From positions 310,001-374,000 of the forward strand of contig NZ_SLYW01000005.1 of the NCBI RefSeq assembly GCF_004343585.1: a DNA stretch of 64,000 nt. The letters are read 5' to 3'. The first letter of the stretch is position 1, and each line of letters begins with the position of its first letter. Below the pieces are notes generated by a model. It was not told where the DNA came from. It saw only the letters and a list, made by a program, of their open reading frames with translations, and did no database searches. A program made the position numbers and the translations under genes. Shown piece after piece: positions 27,277 to 37,780 of this stretch. This DNA comes from Neorhizobium sp. JUb45. GTDB lineage: Bacteria > Pseudomonadota > Alphaproteobacteria > Rhizobiales > Rhizobiaceae.

Positions 27277-27696
27277 TTGGATTTCTTCCAGCCCGACGAC
27301 GACCAGAAAACTGACCCCGCTGCAAAAACGCCGGCGGTAACGATTTTTGTGTGCGCCAGCTGCCGCGCCAGCGAAGGCTCGACCGAGGAACCTAGTCAGG
27401 GCACGCATCTGCTCAACGCAACCGTGGAAGCAGCGGCTGAACAGGTGCCGAACGTCACTATCAAAAGCGTCAGCTGCCTTTCCAACTGCAAGCGCGGCCC
27501 AAGCGCCGTGATCGCACGGCAGGACGGCTGGACCTATGTATTCGGCCATCTCGACCTCGAAAACGCCGCCGACCTGATCACCGGCGCCGAACTGATCGCC
27601 ACCTCGGCCGACGGCCTGATGCCCTGGAAGGGCCGGCCGGACTGTCTCAAGCGCAACATGATCGCCCGTATTCCGCCCTTCGATTTCAACGCATAG
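27277..27696 (+). CDS. DUF1636 metal-binding / ferredoxin-like protein
   Basis: This 139-residue protein has a thioredoxin-like [2Fe-2S] ferredoxin pattern: FVCASCR near residue 25 and SVSCLSNCKRGP near residue 65, then WTYVFGHLDLENAADL. It matches the DUF1636 family of predicted metal-binding proteins often found beside cobW. It is the first gene after the cobalamin riboswitch and ends 21 bp before cobW, so it is B12-repressed. A role in cobalt or iron-sulfur delivery to cobaltochelatase or CobG is an inference only. The start is a TTG, since no in-frame ATG follows the upstream stop at 27256; a GTG at 27349 is an unlikely alternative. Confidence 0.8.
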   Translation: MDFFQPDDDQKTDPAAKTPAVTIFVCASCRASEGSTEEPSQGTHLLNATVEAAAEQVPNVTIKSVSCLSNCKRGPSAVIARQDGWTYVFGHLDLENAADLITGAELIATSADGLMPWKGRPDCLKRNMIARIPPFDFNA

Positions 27697-27717
27697 ACCG
27701 ACATTCAGGAAAAGCTC

Positions 27718-28754
<1,037 letters not shown>

Positions 28755-28755
<1 letters not shown>

Positions 28756-31700
28756 TGCATATCCTCGCCACCACGTCCTCGTCTCTTGACGACCTGATCG
28801 AACCGGTCGACCTCGACCAGACGCCGGGCGACGTGGTGGTGCTGTCCTTTACCGACAGCGATCTGAACGGCATTGCCTCCGCATGGGCCAAGGGCGGCGA
28901 AAGCATGCCGTCGCTCAGGCTCGCCAATATTTCCGAACTGCGCCACCCGATGTCGGTCGATCTGTGGATCGACAAGGTGGCGCGTCACGCCAAGCTCATT
29001 CTCGTGCGTATCCTCGGCGGCCATGACCGCTGGCCTTATGGCGCCGACGAACTGGCCCGCATGACGCGCGCGCGCGGCGTGACGCTCATCATGCTGCCCG
29101 GAGAATGCAGCGAGCGCGACGCGCGGCTGGCCGCGGGCTCGACAGTTTCGGCCGCCGAACTCGACCGGCTGCTCTCCTATTTTCGCGAGGGCGGTCCGGA
29201 AAACATGGTGTTTCTGGCCACGCGAATGGTCGGGCTTGTTCAGGGCAAGGCGGCGGAGGCGGCCGATGCGGTAAGCGTGCCAAAAGCCGGGTTCTATCAT
29301 CCCGGCCGTGGCGTTTGCGAAACTGCGGATACGCTTCTGGCCGCGATGCCGGGTGCGGCCATCGTGCCGATCCTGTTTTATCGATCCATGCTGCTGGCCA
29401 GTGACGTCGCGCCGATCGATGCCTTGTTCGATGCCTTGGGGAATAAGAACATTCGGGCGGTGCCGGTTTTTGTCGCCGGCTTGAAAGACAGGGCATCGCT
29501 CACTTTCGTCGAAACGGCGATGGCAGCGATAAAACCCTCGGCGATCATCACTGCCACCGCCTTTGCCAGTGGCGCGGATGACGAGGGCAAAACACTGTTC
29601 GACCGCATCGGCGTGCCGGTTCTGCAGGTGATCGTTGCCACCACCCGTCGCGACGCCTGGCTTGAAAACCGGCGCGGGCTGGGACCGGCGGATCTCGCCA
29701 TGCATGTGGTTCTGCCGGAACTGGATGGACGCATTCTCGCCGGTGCGGTGTCGTTCAAGGATGCGCGCAACGCGGACGAACTGGGATTTGCCGGGCTGAT
29801 CAACCGGCCAGAGCCGGACCGGGTGGCGCAGGTGGCGGGACGGATAGCCGGCCTTTTGCGGCTACAGAAGGCGGAGCGAAAAAATCGCCGCATCGTCATC
29901 CTTCTGCCGGATTATCCCGGCGCGCCGGGACGCACCGGTTATGCCGTCGGACTGGACGTGCCGCAAAGCGTGCTGGAAATGCTGAGCCAGCTGCGGCATG
30001 CCGGTTATGACGTCGAAAATATTCCGGCGGATGCCAAAAGCCTGCTGCAGCAGCTTGATGGCACCGGTGAAGCCTGTTCGCGGGAAGAGTATCAGGACTT
30101 TTTCGACACGCTTCCAAGGGAAGCCCGCGATGCCGTGACGGCGACATGGGGTGCGCCGGATGACGACGAAGCACTGCGGGAAAATGTTTTCGCCTTCCGC
30201 GCCGCCCGTTTCGGTAATGTCACCGTCGCACTCGCACCCGATCGCGGCCGCGAGGTGGATCGCCGCACCGATTACCACGATCCCGAACGCCCGCCGCGCC
30301 ACGGACTGATCGCTTTCGGCGCATGGATGCGCCAGACGCTCGACGCGCATGCGGTGGTGCATGTCGGCGCGCATGGCACGCTGGAATGGCTGCCGGGCAA
30401 GACCGTGGCCTTGTCCCAAACCTGTTTTCCGGAAATCGTGCTCGGCTCGCTGCCGGTGATCTATCCGTTCATCGTGTCCAATCCCGGCGAAGCGGCTGTT
30501 GCCAAGAGGCGCATTGCCGCCGTCACCATCGGCCACCTGCCGCCGCCCTTGACGGAAGCGGGGCTTTCCGACGCACAGAAAAAGCTGGAACTGCTGGTCG
30601 ATGAATATGCGCAGGCTGATGGGCTGGATCGCCGCCGCCGCGACAGGCTGGCCAAACTGATCGTCGAGATGGCGCATGAGACCGGTCTGGCGACCGATGC
30701 CGGCGTTGCGGCAGGCGAAGACGCCGATACGGCGCTGACGCGGATCGACGCATTTTTGTGCGACCTGAAGGATTTTGCCATCAAGGATGGCCAGCACGTG
30801 TTTGGTCGCGACACCGACATCACCACCGACACGCCGGACCCGATGCGCCGGCAAAGCGCGGAAAGTGAGCGAAAAGCGTTTCTGGATGCACTCGATGGCC
30901 GCCATATCACCGCCGGTCCTTCCGGCGCACCGGCACGCGGCCGCCGCGATGTGCTGCCGACCGGCCGCAACCTCTACGCTTCCGACCCGCGCACCATGCC
31001 GACACCGACAGCCTTCGAACTCGGCAAACGTGCCGCCGACGAGGTGTTGCGGCGTTACCTGCAGGATCATGGCGACTGGCCAAAGAGCCTTGTGATCGAT
31101 CTCTGGGGCAGTGCCACCTTGCGCAGCGGCGGCGAGGAAGTGGCGCAGGGGCTGGCGCTGATGGGGGCGAAACCCGTTCAGGACCCCGCGACCGGACGCA
31201 TCACCGGCATCGAGATTTTAGCCCCGGCAAGCCTTGGGCGACCCCGCGTCGATGTGAGCTTTCGCATTTCCGGCCTTTTTCGCGACATGTTTGCGCCTCT
31301 CATCGCGCTGCTCGATGCCGCCACCCGCGCCATCGCAGTCCGGGAAGAAGCGCCGGGCGACAATCCGCTGAACGAGGCGGCACATGCCGAAGGCGTCGCC
31401 CCGCAGCGCATTTTCGGGTCCGCCCCCGGCACCTATGGCGCCGGCATCGAGGAACGGCTGGCCGATGGCGAATGGCGCGAGCGCGCAGAACTGGGCAAAC
31501 TCTATCTCGACGCGACCAGCCACGCCTTTGGTGGCGCCGAGGGCGAAGGCGTGGAAGCCCGCGGCCAGTTTACCGAGCGTGTCCGCGCCGCTGACCTGCT
31601 GGTGCATACCGGCGACGACCCCGGTCGCGACCTGCTGGACGGTTCCTCCGACGTCGCCTTTATCGGCGGGTTTTCCGCAGCCGTGGCAGCCCTTGGCGGC

Positions 31701-32129
31701 AAGGCGGATGTGATTGCGCTCGACACCACCGATCCCGACCGGCCGCGCGCCCGTTCCATCGTCGAGGCGATCACCCGCGTGGTGCGTGCCCGCGCCACCA
31801 ATCCGCGCTTCATCGCCGGCCAGATGCGACATGGCCCGCGCGGTGCGTCCGAATTTGCCGAAACCGTGGACCGGCTGGTGGGTTTTGCCGAAACGACGCA
31901 AGCCATTCCCGGCTCGCTGATCGAAGCCGTCTATCAGGCCTATGTGGCGGATGACGATGTGCGAAACTTCATTCTCGACCAGAACCGGCAGGCGGCAAAG
32001 GCCATCGCAGAACGTCTTCTGTCGGCCCGTCGCCGTGGCCTCTGGCATCCACGCCGCAATTCCATCGATGGCGAACTGGAACTGTTGCTGTCGGAAGCCG
32101 ACCGTGACGACGCAAGGGTGCTGGTATGA
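28755..32129 (+). CDS. cobN: Cobaltochelatase large subunit CobN
   Basis: This 1124-residue subunit inserts Co2+ into hydrogenobyrinic acid a,c-diamide together with CobS and CobT, which are not in this window. Family marks are VRILGGHDRWPYG near residue 85, VVHVGAHGTLEWLPGK (about 540), PVIYPFIVSNPGEAAVAKRR, PTGRNLYASDPRTMPT and FRISGLFRDMF. It is related to the magnesium chelatase H subunit. The length is somewhat below the about 1275 residues of the Pseudomonas denitrificans enzyme, without a visible break in the main motifs. It overlaps cobW by 1 nt and cobG by 4 nt. Confidence 0.95.
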
Positions 32130-33688
32130 CGGCGCCTCTCCCCATCCCGAACACCGCAATCCCGCCGATGGTGCGCGGCGCCTGCCCGGCGCTGGCGACG
32201 CCGATGATGACCGGCGACGGGCTTCTGGCCCGTATCGGCCTCGATGGCCCCATTCGCCCGGCCGACCTCATCCGCATCGGCGAACTGGCGATACGGCACG
32301 GTAACGGCCTGATCGACATTTCCGCCCGCGGCAATATTCAGCTTCGCGGTTTGAGTGCTCCAAGTGCGCGGGCGCTGGAAACGGACGTGCGCCTGATGAA
32401 CCTGCCATTGCGGGATGGTGTGGCAGTCGAGACCGGTGCGCTGGCCGGCCATGATCCGCAGGAGATCACCAGCCCGGAACCGCTGGCTTCCGCCATTCGC
32501 GCATTCATCAGCGAATACGGCCTGTCGCGACGTCTGGCAGCAAAATTTGTGGTGGTGGTGGATGGCGGCGGGCAATTGCCGCTGCATGCGCTTCTCGCCG
32601 ATATCCGGCTGCTGGCGGTGCGGCGCGGAACCGAGATTTTCTGGCGTATTCTTTTGGGTGGCACGGCCGGCACTGGCAGATCCGTCGGCGTGGTGGCCGA
32701 TGCGGATGCGACGACCTGTGTGACGCTGATTCTGGCAAGGATTGCCGCGATGGACGTGCCAGTGCGTGGGCGGGCGCTGGATTCTGCCGAGGTGCGGGAG
32801 TGGCTTGGCGATGTCGTGATCGCGGATGATGACGTTGTTATGGAGCAGACGGCAGTGGCGCTTGGGCTTTTCCAGCTCATGAATGCTGCCGTTTCCTGTG
32901 AAGCCAGGCATCAGCCGCAAGTCACTTCTCCCCCGCGGGGAGAAGTGCCGGAGCGCCAGCGAGGCGATGAGGGGGCGACCCGGCAGCACCTGCATGTGGC
33001 GATATCCCCCTCATCCGGTCCTTCGGACCACCTTCTCCCCGATGGGGAGAAGACATTAGCATCTGGCCGAATCACCGACATCCCGCTCCCCGATCAGTTC
33101 GCCGCCCGCATCGGCATTCCCTTCGGCCAATGCCCTGCCGAAACACTGATAAACCTCGGCCGACAGGCGGAAACGGCGGGCATCGCAAAAATCCGCCCAG
33201 CCATCGACCACTCCCTCGTCTTCTTCGGCACGCAAGATGCCTGCCGCAGCATGATCGAATTCTCGAAAGACCTGATCCTATCGCAGAACGACCCGCGGGC
33301 AAAAATTGCTGCCTGTCCCGGTTCACCGGCCTGCGCCTCGGCGTCCATCAAAACCCATGCGCTTGGCACGCTTGCCGCACGGGATGTGGCCAACCTTCTG
33401 GACGGCTCCTTCACCCTGCATCTTTCCGGCTGCACCAAGGGCTGCGCGCACCCGGCAAAAGCGCTGGTCAGCCTTGTCGGAATGAATGACAGCACGGCAT
33501 TGATCTTCGAGGGCAAAACAAGCGATATGCCGCTCAAACTCATCCGCCACGGCGAGGAAGGCAAGACGCTCGGCGCTCTGGCCCATCTTGTCCGCCTCGA
33601 AAGAGGTGCCGGCGAAACCACACGCGACTGTCTTTGCCGGCTGGGCCCTGCCCGGCTGGAAAAGGTGCTTTCGCAAGGACTGTCATGA
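32126..33688 (+). CDS. cobG: Precorrin-3B synthase CobG with an in-frame repeat insertion
   Basis: This 520-residue protein is the oxygen-dependent mono-oxygenase that converts precorrin-3A to precorrin-3B before ring contraction. The N-terminal nitrite/sulfite-reductase ferredoxin-like half domain starts with RGACPALATPMMTGDGLL and DISARGNIQLRGL. The [4Fe-4S] and sirohaem-type cysteines are in CPGSPACASA and SGCTKGCAHPAKA. Residues about 267-309 are not CobG-like; they are the translation of a 128-bp palindromic repeat (32925-33052) read in frame, which explains the excess over the about 460 residues usual for the family. Overlaps of 4 nt with cobN and cobH show translational coupling. The enzyme probably tolerates the insert, since it falls between the two halves. 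Confidence 0.92.
   Translation: MTAPLPIPNTAIPPMVRGACPALATPMMTGDGLLARIGLDGPIRPADLIRIGELAIRHGNGLIDISARGNIQLRGLSAPSARALETDVRLMNLPLRDGVAVETGALAGHDPQEITSPEPLASAIRAFISEYGLSRRLAAKFVVVVDGGGQLPLHALLADIRLLAVRRGTEIFWRILLGGTAGTGRSVGVVADADATTCVTLILARIAAMDVPVRGRALDSAEVREWLGDVVIADDDVVMEQTAVALGLFQLMNAAVSCEARHQPQVTSPPRGEVPERQRGDEGATRQHLHVAISPSSGPSDHLLPDGEKTLASGRITDIPLPDQFAARIGIPFGQCPAETLINLGRQAETAGIAKIRPAIDHSLVFFGTQDACRSMIEFSKDLILSQNDPRAKIAACPGSPACASASIKTHALGTLAARDVANLLDGSFTLHLSGCTKGCAHPAKALVSLVGMNDSTALIFEGKTSDMPLKLIRHGEEGKTLGALAHLVRLERGAGETTRDCLCRLGPARLEKVLSQGLS
32925..33052. repeat. Palindromic repeat element inserted within cobG, copy C
   Basis: The element begins CTTCTCCCCCGCGGGGAGAAG, continues CGATGAGGGGG, then inverts as CCCCCTCATCCGG and ends with a second CTTCTCCCC...GGGGAGAAG palindrome. 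The two halves are therefore inverted copies of the repeat seen at 6251-6320 and 6926-6986. It is translated in frame as a Pro/Arg/Gly/Ser-rich loop. Confidence 0.9.
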
Positions 33689-34317
33689 CCCAATACGACT
33701 ACATTCGCGAAGGCGACGCCATTTACGAAAAATCATTCGCCATCATTCGCGAAGAAAGCGACCTGTCGCGATTTTCCGAGGACGAGGCCGGGATCGCCAT
33801 CCGCATGATCCATGCCTGCGGACAGGTGGAAGCCGCCCAACATTTTCATTTCTCCCCCGACTTCGTTTCTTCTGCGCGTGACGCGCTGAAGGCCGGAAAG
33901 CCGGTTTTCTGCGATGCGCAGATGGTGGCGCATGGCGTGACCCGCGCCCGTCTGCCGGCCGATAACAAGGTCATCTGCACCCTGCAGGACCCGCGCACGC
34001 CGGAGCTTGCGAAGGCGATCGGCAATACTCGCTCGGCCGCCGCACTCGATCTCTGGGTCGATCAGCTGGAAGGCGCGCTTGTCGCAATCGGCAACGCACC
34101 GACGGCGCTGTTTCATCTTCTGGAAATGCTGGATGCCGGCGCACCACGCCCGGCCGCCATCATCGGCATGCCGGTCGGTTTTGTCGGGGCGGCGGAATCC
34201 AAGGAAGCACTGGCGATCAGCCACCACAAAATCCCCTATGCGATCGTTTCCGGCCGTATGGGCGGCTCGGCGATGACGGCAGCGGCCATCAACGCACTGG
34301 CGAGGGCCGGGCTTTGA
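33685..34317 (+). CDS. cobH: Precorrin-8X methylmutase CobH
   Basis: This 210-residue enzyme moves the methyl group from C11 to C12 and gives hydrogenobyrinic acid. It has YDYIREGDAIYEKSFAIIREE, RMIHACGQVEAAQHFHFSP with the catalytic His, GKPVFCDAQMVAHGV and GMPVGFVGAAESKEAL. The ATG at 33685 overlaps the cobG stop by 4 nt. The TGA overlaps the TTG start of cobI. Confidence 0.96.
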   Translation: MTQYDYIREGDAIYEKSFAIIREESDLSRFSEDEAGIAIRMIHACGQVEAAQHFHFSPDFVSSARDALKAGKPVFCDAQMVAHGVTRARLPADNKVICTLQDPRTPELAKAIGNTRSAAALDLWVDQLEGALVAIGNAPTALFHLLEMLDAGAPRPAAIIGMPVGFVGAAESKEALAISHHKIPYAIVSGRMGGSAMTAAAINALARAGL

Positions 34318-35051
34318 GCAATATTGAAAAAGGCCGCGTTTTCGGCGTCGGCACCGGCCCCGGCGACCCCGAACTTCTGACACTGAAGGCGGTGCGCACC
34401 ATCGCAGAGGCCGATGTGATCGCCTTCTTCACCAAGAAGGGTGGCCATGGCAATGGCCGTGCCATCGTGGAAGCGCATGTGCGCCCCGGCACGATCGAAC
34501 TGCCGCTGGTCTATCCGGTCACGGTCGAGATGGACAAGGACGGCGACGATTATCGCGGCGCCATTGCCGAGTTCTTCGACCGGTCTGCGGAAGAGATTGC
34601 CGTGCATCTGGATGCCGGCCGCAGTGTTGCCGTGCTGAGCGAAGGCGACCCGCTGTTTTACGGCTCCTACATGCATCTGCATCTGCGGCTGGCTGGCCGC
34701 TACGATGCCGAGGTTGTGCCGGGCGTGACCGCGATGTCCGGCTGCTGGTCGATGGCCGGCCTGCCGCTGGTGCAGGGCGATGACATTCTGAGCGTGCTGC
34801 CGGGCACACTGGCGGAAGATATTTTGACGGAACGACTGTCCGGCACGGATGGCGCGGTGATCATGAAGGTTGGCCGCAACCTGCCAAAGATCCGCAGAGC
34901 GCTTGCCACCGCCGGCAAGCTGGATGGTGCGATCTATGTGGAGCGCGGCACGATGGCGACGGCGGCGATGACACCGCTCACTGAGCGTGACGAAAGCCCG
35001 GCGCCCTATTTCTCCATCGTGCTTGTTCCCGGCTGGAAGGCGCGGCCATGA
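34314..35051 (+). CDS. cobI: Precorrin-2 C20-methyltransferase CobI
   Basis: This 245-residue tetrapyrrole methylase transfers a methyl group from S-adenosylmethionine to C20 of precorrin-2, giving precorrin-3A. The glycine-rich VGTGPGDPELLTLKAVR at the N-terminus, LSEGDPLFYGSYMHL, PGVTAMSGCWSMAGLPL and KVGRNLPKIRRAL define the family. Translation starts at TTG 34314, overlapping the cobH stop (TTGA); no other in-frame start precedes the conserved glycine motif. Confidence 0.95.
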   Translation: MSNIEKGRVFGVGTGPGDPELLTLKAVRTIAEADVIAFFTKKGGHGNGRAIVEAHVRPGTIELPLVYPVTVEMDKDGDDYRGAIAEFFDRSAEEIAVHLDAGRSVAVLSEGDPLFYGSYMHLHLRLAGRYDAEVVPGVTAMSGCWSMAGLPLVQGDDILSVLPGTLAEDILTERLSGTDGAVIMKVGRNLPKIRRALATAGKLDGAIYVERGTMATAAMTPLTERDESPAPYFSIVLVPGWKARP

Positions 35052-35806
35052 GAGGATCGATTACCGTTATCGGGCTCGGGCCCGGCAATGCGCATCAGGT
35101 AACACCGGAAGCGCTGGCAGCGATCGAAGCCGGCGAGGATTTTTTCGGTTACGGCCCTTATGTCGATCGGTTGTCCTTGCGCGACGACCAGCGCCGCCAT
35201 GCTTCCGACAACCGTGAGGAAATTTCGCGCGCGCAGGCCGCTTTGATGCTCGCGGCGAAGGGCGGAAGAGTCTGTGTCGTTTCCGGTGGCGACGCCGGCG
35301 TATTTGCCATGGCAGCGGCCATGTGCGAGGCGATCGAGGCCGGACCGGCGGAATGGCTTGAGATCGAATTTTCCGTCGTGCCGGGCATTACCGCCATGCT
35401 GGCCGTGGCCGCCCGTGTTGGTGCGCCGCTTGGCCATGACTTCTGCGCGATTTCGCTGTCGGATAATCTCAAACCCTGGGAGCTGATCGAAAAGCGGTTG
35501 ATCGCGGCAGCAGAAGCCGGTTTCGTGATGGCCTTCTACAACCCCGTCAGCAAGGCGCGGCCGCACCAGCTTTCCCGCGCTTTCGACGTGCTGCGCGCAC
35601 ATCTTCCCGGTACTGTACCGGTCGTCTTCGGCCGCGCCGCCGGACGGCCGGACGAAAGGATGCGGATCGAGCCGCTGTCGAATGCCCATTCAGACATGGC
35701 CGACATGGCGACCTGCATCATCGTCGGTTCGACCGAAACGCGGCTGATCGAACGGCCCGGGCAGGCCCCGCTGGTCTATTCGCCACGCTCTGCCGGAAAG
35801 ATCTGA
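35048..35806 (+). CDS. cobJ: Precorrin-3B C17-methyltransferase CobJ
   Basis: This 252-residue SAM-dependent methylase carries out C17 methylation with ring contraction, turning precorrin-3B into precorrin-4. The motifs are VIGLGPGNAHQVTPEALAAI, FFGYGPYVDRL, VSGGDAGVFAMA, PGITAMLAVAARVGAPLGHD and VMAFYNPVSKARPHQL. The ATG overlaps the cobI stop by 4 nt. It is the last gene of the riboswitch-led operon on this strand before cobK, which converges on it and overlaps its 3' end by 31 bp. Confidence 0.95.
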   Translation: MRGSITVIGLGPGNAHQVTPEALAAIEAGEDFFGYGPYVDRLSLRDDQRRHASDNREEISRAQAALMLAAKGGRVCVVSGGDAGVFAMAAAMCEAIEAGPAEWLEIEFSVVPGITAMLAVAARVGAPLGHDFCAISLSDNLKPWELIEKRLIAAAEAGFVMAFYNPVSKARPHQLSRAFDVLRAHLPGTVPVVFGRAAGRPDERMRIEPLSNAHSDMADMATCIIVGSTETRLIERPGQAPLVYSPRSAGKI

Positions 35807-36537
35807 TCGAGATGGGAAAGCACGGCATCCACGCTTTCGAACGATGTGACCTGCGGCAGAACCGGCCGGCGGATCATGATCACTTCGATGCCGAGCTTTC
35901 TAGCCGCCACGATCTTTCCGTAGCTGGCGCTGCCGCCGGAATTTTTCGAGACGATGGCATCGATGCCGTGATCGGACAGAAGGGCCAGCTCGTCGGATTC
36001 GCGAAACGGGCCACGCGCGGTCATATACTGCGCGGAAGGTACGGTGAGCGGCGGTTCGACCGGATCGACGCTGCGGATGACATAGGAATGCTGCGGCGCC
36101 TGTTCGAAGGGCAAAAGCTCCTGCCGGCCGAGCGCCAGAAAGGCACGGCGCGGCGTTTTGCCGAGCGCTGTGACAGCAGCCGCGACGCTTTCGACGGGCG
36201 TCCAGCGGTCGCCCTGCTGTTCGGACCAGCCTTGCCGGCGAAGCGCGACCAGTGGAACGCCGGAAAGACGGCTCGCCTCGGCGGCGTTGGCGGAAATCTT
36301 TGCGGCATAAGGATGAGTGGCGTCGATCAGCAGATCGATGCCATGATCGTTCAGGTAGGCAGCCAGCCCTGCTGGCCCGCCAAAACCGCCGGTGCGCACC
36401 GGCACCGGCATGGCGATCGGCGTGCGTGTGCGGCCGGCCAGCGACAGCGTGGTGGCAAAACGGCTGTTCTGCGCCAGAACCTCGGCCAGAAGCCGGGCTT
36501 CGGTGGTGCCGCCCAGAATGAGGATGGAGTTTTTCAA
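35776..36537 (-). CDS. cobK: Precorrin-6A reductase CobK
   Basis: This 253-residue NADPH-dependent enzyme reduces precorrin-6A to precorrin-6B. The N-terminal ILILGGTTEARLLAEVL is the dinucleotide-binding motif; DLLIDATHPYAAKISANA, RQGWSEQ, LALGRQEL and VSKNSGGSASYGKI follow in the order of the family. The start is TTG at 36537, four bases after a perfect AGGAGG; no ATG fits. It is head to head with cobL, with start codons only 1 nt apart, and its ribosome binding site is inside the cobL coding sequence. Confidence 0.92.
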   Translation of the reverse strand: MKNSILILGGTTEARLLAEVLAQNSRFATTLSLAGRTRTPIAMPVPVRTGGFGGPAGLAAYLNDHGIDLLIDATHPYAAKISANAAEASRLSGVPLVALRRQGWSEQQGDRWTPVESVAAAVTALGKTPRRAFLALGRQELLPFEQAPQHSYVIRSVDPVEPPLTVPSAQYMTARGPFRESDELALLSDHGIDAIVSKNSGGSASYGKIVAARKLGIEVIMIRRPVLPQVTSFESVDAVLSHLDQIFPAERGE

Positions 36538-36538
36538 A

Positions 36539-37780
36539 ATGCCTCCTGAATCAGACCGGAAGCATGTAACGATTGATCCGTGGTTGTCCATCATCGGCCT
36601 CGGCGAGGATGGTGTTTCGGGCCTTGGTGAACGGGCACGTTCAGCGATTTCGGCTGCCACCGTCGTGTTCGGCGGCAAACGGCATCTGGAACTGGCCACC
36701 CCTCTGATCGCGGGCGAGGCGCGGCCATGGCCGCAGCCTTTCGATACCGCCATGCAGGCGGTCGTCGATTTGCGTGGTCAAAAGGTTTGCGTGCTGGCCT
36801 CGGGCGATCCGTTCTTTTTCGGCGTCGGTGTCACGCTTTCTCGGCATGTCGAAGCGCAGGAATATATCGCCATCCCCTCCCCATCCGCTTTTTCGCTGGC
36901 GGCGTCACGGCTGGGCTGGGCGCTGCAGGATATCGAGACGGTCTCGCTGCATGGACGCTCGCTCGATCTGGCGCGACCACTGCTGCATCCAGGCCGCAAG
37001 GTTCTGGCGCTGACATCGGATGAGATGGGACCGGCAGCCTTGGCGACGTTGCTGACGGAGAGCGGTTTCGGAAAATCCGCGCTGACAGTGCTGGAAGCGC
37101 TGGGTGGCGGGCAGGAACGGGTTCGAACCAGCACCGCAGAAAAATTCGATCTCGCCGATATCCATGTGCTGAATGTCGTGGCCATCGAGGTTATCGCCTC
37201 CGGAAATGCACGCATTCTGCCGCTAGCCTGCGGCATGGATGACGCCCTGTTTGACCATGACGGGCAGATCACCAAACGCGAGATACGGGCGCTGACGCTG
37301 TCGGCGCTAAGCCCTCGGCGTGGTGAACTCCTGTGGGATATCGGCGCCGGTTCGGGGTCGATCGGCATCGAATGGATGTTGCGGCACCCGTCCATGCAGG
37401 CCATCGCCATCGAAGGCGATGCGGCACGCGCCGTGCGGATCGGTCACAATACGGCAGCGATGGGTGTGCCGGGCCTGCGCATCATCAAGGGTACGGCACC
37501 GCAGGCGCTGGGCGGATTGCCGAGGCCGGATGCGATCTTCATCGGCGGCGGCGGCAGCGAGCCGGGTGTGTTTGATGCCGCCGTGCAGGCACTGGGACCG
37601 GATGGACGGCTTGTCGCCAATGCGGTGACGCTGGAAATGGAAGCGGTGCTGCTGGCGGCACATGCGCGGCTCGGCGGATCACTTAGCCGGCTAGATATTT
37701 CGCGCGTGACGCCGATCGGAACCATGTTTGGCTGGCGACCGGCCATGCCGGTGACCCAATGGATCTGGACAAAACCGTGA
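36539..37780 (+). CDS. cobL: Precorrin-6B C5,15-methyltransferase (decarboxylating) CobL
   Basis: This 413-residue bifunctional enzyme methylates C5 and C15 and decarboxylates the C12 acetate, giving precorrin-8X. The N-terminal CbiE-like tetrapyrrole methylase domain has SIIGLGEDGVSGLGERARSAI and VLASGDPFFFGVGVTLSR. The C-terminal CbiT-like domain has LLWDIGAGSGSIGIEWMLRHP and AIFIGGGGSEPG for SAM binding and decarboxylation. The start is the ATG at 36539 (MPPESDRKH); an open frame runs further upstream through the cobK antisense region but has no family similarity. Confidence 0.95.
   Translation: MPPESDRKHVTIDPWLSIIGLGEDGVSGLGERARSAISAATVVFGGKRHLELATPLIAGEARPWPQPFDTAMQAVVDLRGQKVCVLASGDPFFFGVGVTLSRHVEAQEYIAIPSPSAFSLAASRLGWALQDIETVSLHGRSLDLARPLLHPGRKVLALTSDEMGPAALATLLTESGFGKSALTVLEALGGGQERVRTSTAEKFDLADIHVLNVVAIEVIASGNARILPLACGMDDALFDHDGQITKREIRALTLSALSPRRGELLWDIGAGSGSIGIEWMLRHPSMQAIAIEGDAARAVRIGHNTAAMGVPGLRIIKGTAPQALGGLPRPDAIFIGGGGSEPGVFDAAVQALGPDGRLVANAVTLEMEAVLLAAHARLGGSLSRLDISRVTPIGTMFGWRPAMPVTQWIWTKP
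36542..36547 (-). promoter_or_regulatory. Ribosome binding site deciding the cobK start
   Basis: AGGAGG on the minus strand precedes the TTG at 36537 by four bases. On the plus strand these bases encode the second and third codons after the cobL ATG. Confidence 0.75.

Noticed and set aside
33001..33060. Possibility that the repeat makes cobG a pseudogene
   Set aside because: The frame stays open on both sides, downstream Fe-S cysteines are intact and the overlaps with cobN and cobH are preserved, so the gene is probably functional.
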